DNA of 64,000 nt from Gracilimonas sp040117685. Its GTDB lineage: Bacteria > Bacteroidota > Rhodothermia > Balneolales > Balneolaceae. A program made the position numbers and the translations under genes. Position 1 is the stretch's first letter. Each line of letters opens with the position of its first letter. Location: the NCBI RefSeq assembly GCF_040117685.2, contig NZ_JBEDYP020000006.1:1-64000 (forward strand). Reading direction: 5' to 3'. Below are positions 27,181 to 35,382 of this stretch, piece after piece. The notes under the pieces are model-generated. The model had not been told where the DNA came from. It searched no databases and worked only from the letters and a program-made list of their open reading frames with translations.

Positions 27181-27648
27181 CTATGCCCGAATTCCAACAG
27201 GCAGAATTTTAGGTTCAACCAGCTCTTCAAAATCACGGTAGTTCATTTTTACGAGCTCTTTATGGGTTCCGGCGTTAAAGGCAATTTCTTCATCCTCTGT
27301 AAGAGATTCTGCAACCAAAGTTTCTAAATCATAAAGATTGCCGAATGGAGGCATGGCACCAAGCTCACAGTCAGGAAACAACTCCTCAAATTCTTCCTCC
27401 GAGGCCAGTTCAACCTCATTCGCTCCAACGGCTTCTTTGATGGAATCAAAATCAACGTTATGAGTGGAGGGGAGTACGACCATCATCATGGATCCATCCA
27501 CTTTCACCATTACGGTTTTGGCCATATTCTTACCGGGGATGTGAGCGGAAGCGGCTACTTCCGGTGCGGTGAAAACAGGGGAGTGCTTAACAACTATATA
27601 CTTTTTGTTGTTTTCATCCAGGTAATCAATCAGCTTGTTCAATGGCAT
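27181..27648 (-). CDS. YbaK/EbsC-family aminoacyl-tRNA deacylase
   Basis: 155 residues. The YbaK/ProX fold is recognised from the N-terminal YIVVKHSPVFTAPEVAASAH, the central KTVMVKVDGSMMMVVLPS with the conserved Lys, the segment CELGAMPPFGNLYDL (GxxPPFG, about 96-110) and the C-terminal FNAGTHKELVKMNYRDF. Members hydrolyse mischarged tRNA (Ala- or Cys-tRNAPro), protecting translation. The length is normal, and this GxxPPFG version is the standalone YbaK-like group. Monocistronic by appearance. Confidence 0.85.
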   Translation of the reverse strand: MPLNKLIDYLDENNKKYIVVKHSPVFTAPEVAASAHIPGKNMAKTVMVKVDGSMMMVVLPSTHNVDFDSIKEAVGANEVELASEEEFEELFPDCELGAMPPFGNLYDLETLVAESLTEDEEIAFNAGTHKELVKMNYRDFEELVEPKILPVGIRA

Positions 27649-27882
27649 AAAACCTCCGGTTTTATTTTTAGATCGAAACGTATATCCATAAAACTAAAAT
27701 AGTGTTGCTATCATTCAAAATAAGGTTCAACCCTCTGTGGCATAATGTGTTAACGGGGAGATGAATCCCGGGGATGAGAATTTCTTAACCCTGCCTGCAG
27801 ACTGGATTTATGTTTTGGGCTTAGCTACATTCCTTAACGAGTATTGGTAATTAACACATCTACATGTTCGGGGACTCTAACT

Positions 27883-28377
27883 ATGGAAATTTTTCAGATT
27901 GCACTGATTCTTGCCACCTTTTTTTGTTCAGTGGTTGGCGGTTTTTTAATGGCTTTTTCTATCGTGGTAATGCCGGGAATTAAAAACCTAAATGACGGTG
28001 AATTTATTCGTGCTTTTCAGGCTATTGACCGGGTCATTCAAAACGGTCAGGCACTGTTTATGATCTTCTGGGTAGGTTCAATCATTGCTTTGGTTGTAAC
28101 GGCCGTTTTGGGAGTAGGGGAGTTAGATACTACAGGTTGGGTATTTATGTCTCTTGCCATTCTTACCTATTTTCTAGGCGTTCAGTTACCAACCGTGCGG
28201 ATTAATATTCCATTGAATGATGTTTTGCAGACACTAGATGTAGATGATATGGTTGATGATGAACTGCAAACCGCCCGAACTGATTTTGAAGAAAAGTGGG
28301 TGAAATGGAATGTTATCCGAACTGCTTTCTCCAATATTACAGCCCTGTTGCTTATTCTTTTGCTTTTCTTGCTGTAA
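27883..28377 (+). CDS. DUF1772 (anthrone-oxygenase-like) membrane protein
   Basis: The better start is the ATG at 27883 (MEIFQIALILATFFCSVVGG), 164 residues; an open frame extends 13 codons upstream from a TTG without a hydrophobic start. Four membrane helices are visible, with GFLMAFSIVVMPGIKNL (about 22-38) and FIRAFQAIDRVIQNGQALFM matching the DUF1772 family. Some members are described as anthrone oxygenase-like; the role in bacteria is unknown. Confidence 0.75.
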   Translation: MEIFQIALILATFFCSVVGGFLMAFSIVVMPGIKNLNDGEFIRAFQAIDRVIQNGQALFMIFWVGSIIALVVTAVLGVGELDTTGWVFMSLAILTYFLGVQLPTVRINIPLNDVLQTLDVDDMVDDELQTARTDFEEKWVKWNVIRTAFSNITALLLILLLFLL

Positions 28378-28555
28378 GTATCCAGTTATAAATAGTTACG
28401 TATCTAATTTTAAATAGGCCTGAACTTAATCGGTAATAATCCGTGGAAGCAGTCAGGAGAGAAGGAATGATTTAATCACTCTTTAACTTTTTGGGGTAAG
28501 TGTTAGATCAACTGGCTTTCTTAGAAACTGAACTCTAATTTATAAACCCATCAAG

Positions 28556-28969
28556 ATGAAATCATATACATTAATTATACTGCTTGGCTCTGTGTTAATA
28601 TTAACCGGGTGTGGTAACTCAGGGATGTTTGTAGCGAGTAATAACACACAAGTTGAATTGAGCGAAGGAAACTACTCCATCGTTGCCAAAAACATAAACG
28701 GCTCTTCCGAATCGTCCTATATTCTCGGGGCTAGCTATTCCTGGGGTATGGCAACAAATGCTATTGGACTTATCCCATTAGGAGATGGAAAAATGCTATA
28801 TAAAGATGCCCGTGAGGATCTGTGGGCAAACTTTGAAGCGGCGAATTCTCCGGTTGAAGGCAGAAAACTCGCTTTGGTAAACATTCAATATGATGCCGCT
28901 ACGACCAACCTGGTTCTGTACACCAAAGCAAAAGTTACCATCACAGCCGATGTAATCGAGTTTGATTAA
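28556..28969 (+). CDS. Small lipoprotein, DUF6567-like
   Basis: 137 residues with lipobox LTGCG (Cys 19). The body (TQVELSEGNYSIVAKNINGSS, ILGASYSWG, IGLIPLGDGKMLYKDAREDLW) follows the pattern of the small Bacteroidetes lipoproteins filed as DUF6567. Related single-domain lipoproteins with a GDAI/ALVNI core are encoded at 31379-32392. No function is known. A strong terminator follows. Confidence 0.7.
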   Translation: MKSYTLIILLGSVLILTGCGNSGMFVASNNTQVELSEGNYSIVAKNINGSSESSYILGASYSWGMATNAIGLIPLGDGKMLYKDAREDLWANFEAANSPVEGRKLALVNIQYDAATTNLVLYTKAKVTITADVIEFD

Positions 28970-28994
28970 TCAAACCACATTTGACAGGTATTTC

Positions 28995-29027
28995 AGTCCG
29001 TCGGCGAAAGCTTGGTGGACTTTTTTT
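28995..29027 (+). terminator. Rho-independent terminator after the small lipoprotein gene
   Basis: AGTCCGTC (28995-29002) pairs with GGTGGACT (29014-29021) using two G-U pairs, with an 11-base loop and a T7 run at 29021-29027. It also separates the gene from the convergent secreted GH3 gene. Confidence 0.75.
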
Positions 29028-29033
29028 ATCTGC

Positions 29034-30440
29034 TTATTTAATCAGCATCATTTTATGAACCTGACGGGTTTCCGGTGTGCTAACCACTACGAGATACATG
29101 CCTGAACTAAGGCTTCTACCATCAAAAGTAAAACTATGGATTCCTGATGCGAGTCGTGTCTGTGCAAGGGTTTGTACCTGCTGACCAATAGAGTTATAGA
29201 CTTGAACCCGTACCTGACTGGCCTGATCTAATGCAATCCGGATAGTGGTAGAAGGATTAAATGGGTTCGGGTAATTGGCAATTTCAACCTGATCGGGAAG
29301 TTCGTTGGGTTGAAAATCAAATTCGTTGCTGGTAGGGATGCGGCTATTCTTCAGAGCCATAATTCGGTTGTAAGAAGCGGTGATGGTAGCTTCATCAATA
29401 ATACCGGCCTCTACCTTTTCTGAAATAAGTGAAATGATATATGCCGGCAGGGATTTGTCATTATATAAATTAGTGTTGAACAGGAGAATATCCGTATCCG
29501 AGTTAACCACCTGAACAATGGCCTCGTCCATGCCATAATTTTCCTGAACCGCACCCATAAAAAGTTCATCGGAAATCACCACGCCGTCAAATCCAAGGCT
29601 GTCTCTCAGAATATCGGTGACTGCATAAGAAGAAAGGGAAGCCGGGTAATTCTCATCCCAGTTCTGATTAAATAGATGCCCTGTCATAACCGCATCACTG
29701 TATCCATCTTCAATAAGGAAACGGAAAGGGTCGAGTTCACGGTCTTCCCAGGTATCGGTGATGTCGGTAAAGCCTTCATGCGAATCTGAAACAGCACTTC
29801 CATGACCGGGAAAATGCTTGAGTGAAGTGGCAATATTTTGTTTATGAAATTCATCTGCAAACCAGGAAGCATGCTGGTATACCACACTTTCATCACTGGA
29901 ATAACTGCGATCCAGTCCGCCAATAGCCGGACTGTTTGGATCTACGTTTACATCCACAACCGGCGCGAGGTTCATATTCAGTCCGGCAGTGTTCATCCAC
30001 CCGGCCATAAGTGCAGCTTGTTTTCGGGTAGAATCTTCCGAGTTGAACTCGGTGCCCAGTTTATGAGCCGAAAAAGTACGTTGATAGCCGTTCTGCTCAT
30101 CAAGTCGGGCAACGATACCGCCTTCCTGATCTGTAGCCAAAAAAAGCGGGGTGTCTGCCAGTCTCTGAAGTCTCGAATTTTGGCTGCGTATCTGGCTTGG
30201 GAAACGGAGGTTATAGGCGAACATCAACACTCCGCCCAGGTTTCGGTGTTCGATATCATATTTTAAAGAATCCTGATGTTCCTGGCTGGTTTCAACCCCA
30301 ACCATAATCATCTGTCCGATTTTTTCCTGAAGGGTCTGGGCTTGGGAAAGCAGGGGGAGATGGATTAATAAAGTAAGTAAACCTAAAGTAGCTATTTGTC
30401 TCAAGGGCAATGGCTTGTAAGAGTGAAAATGAAGTGCCAA
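29034..30440 (-). CDS. Secreted GH3 beta-N-acetylhexosaminidase-like enzyme with T9SS tail
   Basis: 468 residues: signal peptide about 1-36 (long n-region, then TLGLLTLLIHLPLLSQAQ), GH3 N-terminal TIM barrel about 37-375, and T9SS type A domain from about 388 (NYPNPFNPSTTIRI ... KMMLIK). LATDQEGGIVARL, KHFPGHGSAVSDSHEGF and VVISDELFMGA match the same three motifs as the cytosolic paralogue at 7229-8290. However, the last is SDELFMGA instead of SDDMQMRA, so the nucleophile Asp is kept and its neighbour is changed. It should act outside the cell on GlcNAc-containing glycans. It is divergent from the gene at 30544, with about 100 bases between. Confidence 0.85.
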   Translation of the reverse strand: MALHFHSYKPLPLRQIATLGLLTLLIHLPLLSQAQTLQEKIGQMIMVGVETSQEHQDSLKYDIEHRNLGGVLMFAYNLRFPSQIRSQNSRLQRLADTPLFLATDQEGGIVARLDEQNGYQRTFSAHKLGTEFNSEDSTRKQAALMAGWMNTAGLNMNLAPVVDVNVDPNSPAIGGLDRSYSSDESVVYQHASWFADEFHKQNIATSLKHFPGHGSAVSDSHEGFTDITDTWEDRELDPFRFLIEDGYSDAVMTGHLFNQNWDENYPASLSSYAVTDILRDSLGFDGVVISDELFMGAVQENYGMDEAIVQVVNSDTDILLFNTNLYNDKSLPAYIISLISEKVEAGIIDEATITASYNRIMALKNSRIPTSNEFDFQPNELPDQVEIANYPNPFNPSTTIRIALDQASQVRVQVYNSIGQQVQTLAQTRLASGIHSFTFDGRSLSSGMYLVVVSTPETRQVHKMMLIK

Positions 30441-30543
30441 GCCTAAGCATTTGATTTATATTTAAAAAACAGGCGAGCTTCTTTTTTTGTAAAAATCTTA
30501 TACACGGAAGTATATTGATAGCTAATCATGTAAGACTTACCCC

Positions 30544-31368
30544 ATGAAATACACATTGATTTTATTGCTGATGCTAAGCACTTCCGTGTGTGCTCAGGAC
30601 GCGTTGCAAGCACCGGATTTGAATTTACCTCACCCTTCCATCTCACAATCTATAACCGGGAGTGACTTCCTCAAAGAAACAGCTTCCTACGATTATCTAA
30701 CCCGTCAGAAAAAGGCTATAAGCAGGATCTTAGAAGGGAGTGTTCCATCATTTCAGCGTGATTTGATTCCGGTACAATTCAGAACTGCTGAAAATGAAAC
30801 CGCAACGATCTGGGTGACCTGCGATTATATATCGATAGGCACCAACGATGACTTCATCCGAGTACCGCTTTCCATGCCTTCTGCTCGGGAGGTTGCCAGG
30901 GCTACGAATATGTACCTGCCCACAGCGGTGATGGTGGATTCTGTTTATGCGCAGGCTCATACAAAGCTTAACCCCATTCCTATGGAGCCTGGAGAACAGA
31001 TGAGAAGCAACAATTACTACCGCCGGCACAATGAGATGATAGAAGAACAGCTTGAGGAAATAAAAAGGGGACTGTTGATTGCCGGACACAAAAAAGACTT
31101 AGTGGTTACAAACCGATTGGCAGAGCGAACCGGCAGGGTAGCTATTTACGGATGGCATTATGCAGTGGATGATCCTATCCAGCCGGTATCAACAGTTCAC
31201 AATGAAGATTATGAGGATTATAGTCACGGTCTTCGTCTTGTTCATCCCATAGCTGATGTGAACGGGGAAACGGTTAAGCTGAAAGAACTGATTAATCATC
31301 CGGATTGGGGTGGCGTATTTACCAAAGAGAAGGAAATTGACATTAAGTTCCTTTCGCATGGAGAATAG
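30544..31368 (+). CDS. Conserved secreted protein of unknown function
   Basis: 274 residues with a signal peptide (MKYTLILLLMLSTSVCAQ). I do not recognise a named domain. Conserved-looking stretches are IWVTCDYISIGTNDDFIRVP (about 90-109), ATNMYLPTAVMVDSVYAQA, MRSNNYYRRHNEMIEEQL, VAIYGWHYAVDDPIQP (about 199-214) and DYSHGLRLVHPIADVNG. Similar YGWH...PIQP and DYSHG wording occurs in other secreted proteins of unknown function (memory, not checked). His and Asp in these motifs could form a metal or hydrolytic site, which is speculation. It stands alone. Confidence 0.6.
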   Translation: MKYTLILLLMLSTSVCAQDALQAPDLNLPHPSISQSITGSDFLKETASYDYLTRQKKAISRILEGSVPSFQRDLIPVQFRTAENETATIWVTCDYISIGTNDDFIRVPLSMPSAREVARATNMYLPTAVMVDSVYAQAHTKLNPIPMEPGEQMRSNNYYRRHNEMIEEQLEEIKRGLLIAGHKKDLVVTNRLAERTGRVAIYGWHYAVDDPIQPVSTVHNEDYEDYSHGLRLVHPIADVNGETVKLKELINHPDWGGVFTKEKEIDIKFLSHGE

Positions 31369-31378
31369 GTAAGCCGGC

Positions 31379-31923
31379 TTAACCTTGGTCTGAATCGGAA
31401 ATCCTGACTACGGTTCCTGCCACTTTAATATCTGCCGCAGCTGGAGTGAATAAAGCAATTCCCGTTGAACTTACAGCTATGGCGGTAAATTCAGGTTGGG
31501 GATCGGCTATTGCCAGAAAAGTAAAAAGCACAGAAGCTGTGGTAGTAAGCGTTTTGTAAACCAAAGCAATCCGTTTTTACCGGCAGGATTGTTGACTGAA
31601 ATTTGAAGGTCAACAATAGCATCCCCTCCATTTTTTTCAATGATGTTATTGAGCCGGTTGGAAATATCTTCACTGTTCCTGATCTCGATCATGGAGGATA
31701 CACCCCATTTTGTGAATGTAAAGTTGAAGTCTTTTACCGGTTCATAGTCTGCCTCAGTTTTAAGCTGATTCTGGCTATCGTAAAAACTGCTGGTTTGGGA
31801 AACAGGGTACTGAACATCAAAAGCACTAACTGCGATTTTTGCCCCTACCGAACACCCGGATATCAGAACCACGGTGTGCAAAAGCACTATCAAAGAAACG
31901 GCTTTATAGCTACTTGTTTTCAT
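31379..31923 (-). pseudogene. Small lipoprotein gene with one frame break
   Basis: The first 138 codons begin with a lipoprotein signal (LISGCSVGAKIA, Cys 24) and include GGDAIVDLQISVNN. They run out of frame after KNGLLWFTK; the next frame continues TLTTTASVLFTFLAIADPQ and ends TVVRISDSDQG at 31379. One extra A on the minus strand in the T4 run at 31552-31555 restores one frame of 181 residues with the usual end (VxGTVVRI) of this lipoprotein type. So it is either a sequencing deletion or a recent frameshift. It overlaps the upstream lipoprotein gene by 14 bases, so the pair is an operon. The function is unknown. Confidence 0.65.
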
Positions 31924-32392
31924 CCAGGGATGATTTTGGTTTTATCTTGTATACAACTCCGGAATGACGAATCGTTTGCGTTGCAAACTCCCCGCCGGTT
32001 GATTCCTCACCTGTTATAGAACTGGCAATAACTGTTCTCAGAAATCCCCAAAAAGTCATGCCCTGTTCCACTTCTACCTGAAAAACACCGTTGGCAATAA
32101 AGTGATCGGGGTTATCATCGAGTGAACGGTATATAGTAGAGGAAATATTCTCTTCGATATACTCATCACCGCCTAAAGTTATGCCAATGTTTTCAGCTTC
32201 TGAATAAACAGCATCTTCGGAATGGAACAGGTAATAACCACTTATGACTCCCAAGGTATCGACATTGGTAATAGCTGCGTGCGGACCAACCTGAATGGGC
32301 TGATTAATAGTCTCATATTCCAGGGTGTGCCAGGTTTTGCATCCCTGAAATAGCAGACAGATAAATATAGATAGCCAGATCTTGTTATTCAT
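31910..32392 (-). CDS. Hypothetical lipoprotein
   Basis: 160 residues with a lipoprotein signal (LLFQGCKTW, Cys 18). No named domain recognised. The protein is predicted to be beta-rich with NVDTLGVISGYYLFHSEDAV and EEGMTFWGF-like stretches. Its stop codon lies inside the start region of the downstream lipoprotein gene (overlap 14 bases), indicating translational coupling. A role in envelope maintenance would be a guess. Confidence 0.65.
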   Translation of the reverse strand: MNNKIWLSIFICLLFQGCKTWHTLEYETINQPIQVGPHAAITNVDTLGVISGYYLFHSEDAVYSEAENIGITLGGDEYIEENISSTIYRSLDDNPDHFIANGVFQVEVEQGMTFWGFLRTVIASSITGEESTGGEFATQTIRHSGVVYKIKPKSSLDENK

Positions 32393-32482
32393 CGGCTTAC
32401 ATGGTTTTGTAAGAATCGGTAATCCGATTATGCAACAATTTCCGAAAAAATACTACTGATAGTTTGAGAATGCAGGTGAGCT

Positions 32483-34219
32483 CTATTTAATCAATGCCAA
32501 CTTCCTGACTTTGGATTGCCCGCCAACACTAAGTTGATAGAAATAAATACCGGATGAAAGGTTGCTTCCGTCAAACAACAAAGAATGTTCTCCTGCAGCC
32601 AGCCGTTTTCCATAATATTCCTTCACTTTTTGTCCGCGTGCATTATAAACGATGAGTTCAACATAACCTGCTTCGGAAAGCCTGAAGGCAATGGAAGTAG
32701 TCGGGTTAAAAGGGTTGGGATAGTTCTGTAAAAGAGTAAAATGATCGGGTTCAGAGCTAAATGTTTCTCTTTCAGTAGTTGTAACCAATCTGTTCCTGGA
32801 ATAACTGATTATGTTGACGCTTAAGGGTTGGAGCTCCAGAAGTAAGTCGCTATCTGCTTTTCCCGAGTCTATTGGTACAATAGCATTTTGTATTCTGGAT
32901 TGGTGGAATTGATAGTACTGATAGCTTTGCATGTTGCCCGGAGCAGAGACTTTAGCATCATGGAGGCTATCGGTTTTGTTGATCAGAATTACAGAGATGT
33001 CACCATTGGAATTCCGTACCGCAAATGGTTGCACCTGATAGCCATTTATATTCATACCTGAGTGGTGGGGTAAATCCTGAATGGGAGTTTCAGTAGTTGT
33101 AATTTTGATTAGCTTTGATCCGGGTTTGAGGGCACCGCGCTTGGCCATAAGCTCCCAGCTGTAGTAGGTGGGAAGTTCGTTAAAGTTGGGGTACCAGTCG
33201 AAGATGCCATATCCGCCAATGGTCTCCCATTTCAATGCGATGTCAAAACCACCTTTTGCACTGTGAAGTTGGGCAAGAGCCTGATACACTCCACCGAAAG
33301 CATTCACATTTCTGGGGTCGGTCCATAACTCACCGTTTTTGGTTCCATCAATGGTCCACAGGGCCGATGCGTTATATGCATCCAATATCAGTTCGGGGTC
33401 TTGTGCTGAGTTCAGCATTCCTCTTATTTTAAGCGGAGCTTCTTCATACCAAATGGTTTTGTTGATGATGGATTGGTCGGAATCATCTTTATCCCAGGAA
33501 AGAAAAATATTTGAGGATATGAAGTCGAGTAAGGTGTCGTGTTCGGTTTGATTGAACACGTAGTTAGCCCAATGCCCGTTTTCCCATCCGTTGAACCCGG
33601 AAGGCCCGCCAACTTTATAGCTTGAATCTGCAGCTTTAATTTTAGCAGCTGTTTGGATATATAAATCCGCAGCTTGGGAAAAGGAGATATAATAGGGGTT
33701 GTCCGGATGCAGGTAGTTCAGCTCATCGAACAGGATAATATATTCAACCTTTTCAGCATAACGGACCGCGAGATCCTCAGATAGTGTAAGCCATTGTTCT
33801 ACCGCTGTCGAATCATTCCACCAGGGATTTTCAGGGGTGCCGGTGTACCAGTCTTCAGCTTGAAAAATGCACAATATGGGCTCATATCCGGCATTGACAA
33901 CTTCATCTATTTTGGAATCCAGCCCCGACCAGTCCCATTCTTCGAGGTTTGGCCGGACCTGATTAGGCCTTGCCCAAATACGGACTTTTTTAATGGGAAT
34001 TTCAGATAATTTTTCCTGAAGTATGGGAGAGTCGTAGGTGTTGGAGTGGTATTGAATACCGTAAAAATTATCAGCTACCTTAGCTATCACAGAATCTTCA
34101 ACCGAATATTGTACAGGCTGTCCTGAAAGAACCTCTAATCCTGTAAAGGATATCCATAAAAGGGAAAGAAGAAGTGTTTTGCTGGTACATGGCCGCATAT
34201 AAACACCATTTGGAGTCAT
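32483..34219 (-). CDS. Secreted glycosidase-like TIM-barrel protein with T9SS tail
   Basis: 578 residues. The ATG at 34219 directly follows the pdxB stop (TAAATG); a second ATG seven codons later gives the cleaner signal peptide (TSKTLLLSLLWISFTGLEVL). The barrel (about 40-400) has VRIWARPNQVRP, the acid/base-like IILFDELNYLHPDN (Glu 166) at the end of strand 4 and ALKWETIGGYGIFDW near 320, consistent with a clan GH-A hydrolase, but FDELN replaces the usual NEPN/NExN, so no family number is assigned. A beta domain follows, then the T9SS sorting domain (NYPNPFNPTTSIAF ... KLALIK). The substrate is unknown. Confidence 0.7.
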   Translation of the reverse strand: MTPNGVYMRPCTSKTLLLSLLWISFTGLEVLSGQPVQYSVEDSVIAKVADNFYGIQYHSNTYDSPILQEKLSEIPIKKVRIWARPNQVRPNLEEWDWSGLDSKIDEVVNAGYEPILCIFQAEDWYTGTPENPWWNDSTAVEQWLTLSEDLAVRYAEKVEYIILFDELNYLHPDNPYYISFSQAADLYIQTAAKIKAADSSYKVGGPSGFNGWENGHWANYVFNQTEHDTLLDFISSNIFLSWDKDDSDQSIINKTIWYEEAPLKIRGMLNSAQDPELILDAYNASALWTIDGTKNGELWTDPRNVNAFGGVYQALAQLHSAKGGFDIALKWETIGGYGIFDWYPNFNELPTYYSWELMAKRGALKPGSKLIKITTTETPIQDLPHHSGMNINGYQVQPFAVRNSNGDISVILINKTDSLHDAKVSAPGNMQSYQYYQFHQSRIQNAIVPIDSGKADSDLLLELQPLSVNIISYSRNRLVTTTERETFSSEPDHFTLLQNYPNPFNPTTSIAFRLSEAGYVELIVYNARGQKVKEYYGKRLAAGEHSLLFDGSNLSSGIYFYQLSVGGQSKVRKLALIK

Positions 34220-35332
34220 TTAAATGGGGTGAACCCCTAACATATGAATTTCTTTGAACTCCCTAAGTAACTCTTTACGAATTTTGAGAGATGCATACTC
34301 ATACCGAAGCGGCCACTCATTCCTCAGATTCCGAAAAAGAACTCCTTTATCCGGCCGGCCTGATAAATCCCTTAAAGCCTTATCATAACCCAGAATGGGG
34401 TTTAGGCGGGTAATTAACTTGGTTAGGTCGTATTGAATGTGTGCCAGGTCTTCAATCCGTTCCGGTATTTCATAATCAGCTGAACCGGCGCCCAGCTCAA
34501 AAAAATCAGCCAGCTGATCACAGATCATTTTGGTGGCATTTACTTTTGCCTGCTCAGAATATCCGGCTATATGCGGCGTAGCAATAAAGGCATGTTTGGC
34601 AACTTCGGTATTAAAGTCGGGTTCTCTTTCCCACACATCCAGAATATAGTCACCTATTTTCCCTTCCACATAATATTTCATGAGGGCAAGCTCATCTATA
34701 ACTCCGCCACGCGCAGCGTTGATTATTAAATCGTAAGACCTGCCGGCTAACTTCTCTTCGTCTAGCCAGTGGTAGGTAGCATGAGGTCCTTTTCTACTGA
34801 GGGGTATATGAAAGGTGAGAATATCACAACCCAAAACTTCATCCAGAGAAGCAGAATTAAAATCAGGATCTCTTTCCTGCCGGGGCGGATCATAAATCAC
34901 ACAGTCAATTTCGAACCCGGAAAGCAGCTTGGTAACCGCTGACCCGGCTTTTCCGACACCAATCACCCCGACTTTCCCAAAGGCCTGATCAGGTTGCTTT
35001 GCTTCTCTCCAAAGTAGTATGGCTGTCAGCACGTATTCGGCTACCGCCCGGGCATTACACCCATTGGAGCTGGCCAGGGTAATTCCCTTTTGTTCAAGGT
35101 GTTCATTATCCAGATGGTCGGTACCCGAGGATCCAGTCCCGATAAATTTCAGCCCGGATGGAGGATTCGGGAAAGTTTCTGCCGTTAAATGGGTTACGGT
35201 TCTTAACAGCATAGCATCAGCCTGTGTAAGATCCGGAATTCCCTTTGAAGGGTCGTACAGAGAGAGCTCTGTTTGGGGTGGGATGAGCTCCTTGATTTTA
35301 TACAGATTTTGGTCGGCTGAAACGTGTATCAA
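34220..35332 (-). CDS. pdxB: 4-phosphoerythronate dehydrogenase
   Basis: D-2-hydroxyacid dehydrogenase fold with the PdxB-specific phrases GTGSSGTDHLD, ASSNGCNARAVAEYVL, the NAD loop GVIGVGKAGSAV, INAARGGVIDE (catalytic Arg), DVWEREP (Glu) and PHIAGYS (His). It oxidises 4-phosphoerythronate in pyridoxal-5'-phosphate synthesis by the DXP-dependent route. The open frame starts at ATG 35410, inside the divergent gene that begins at 35383. I prefer the in-frame TTG at 35332 (370 residues, IHVSADQNLYK), which resembles normal PdxB starts and leaves about 50 bases for the divergent promoters; the start is uncertain. Confidence 0.87.
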   Translation of the reverse strand: MIHVSADQNLYKIKELIPPQTELSLYDPSKGIPDLTQADAMLLRTVTHLTAETFPNPPSGLKFIGTGSSGTDHLDNEHLEQKGITLASSNGCNARAVAEYVLTAILLWREAKQPDQAFGKVGVIGVGKAGSAVTKLLSGFEIDCVIYDPPRQERDPDFNSASLDEVLGCDILTFHIPLSRKGPHATYHWLDEEKLAGRSYDLIINAARGGVIDELALMKYYVEGKIGDYILDVWEREPDFNTEVAKHAFIATPHIAGYSEQAKVNATKMICDQLADFFELGAGSADYEIPERIEDLAHIQYDLTKLITRLNPILGYDKALRDLSGRPDKGVLFRNLRNEWPLRYEYASLKIRKELLREFKEIHMLGVHPI

Positions 35333-35382
35333 AAAATGCTGATTGAGTGAGAAAAAAAGTTTGATTAAGCCTATACTGCGAT

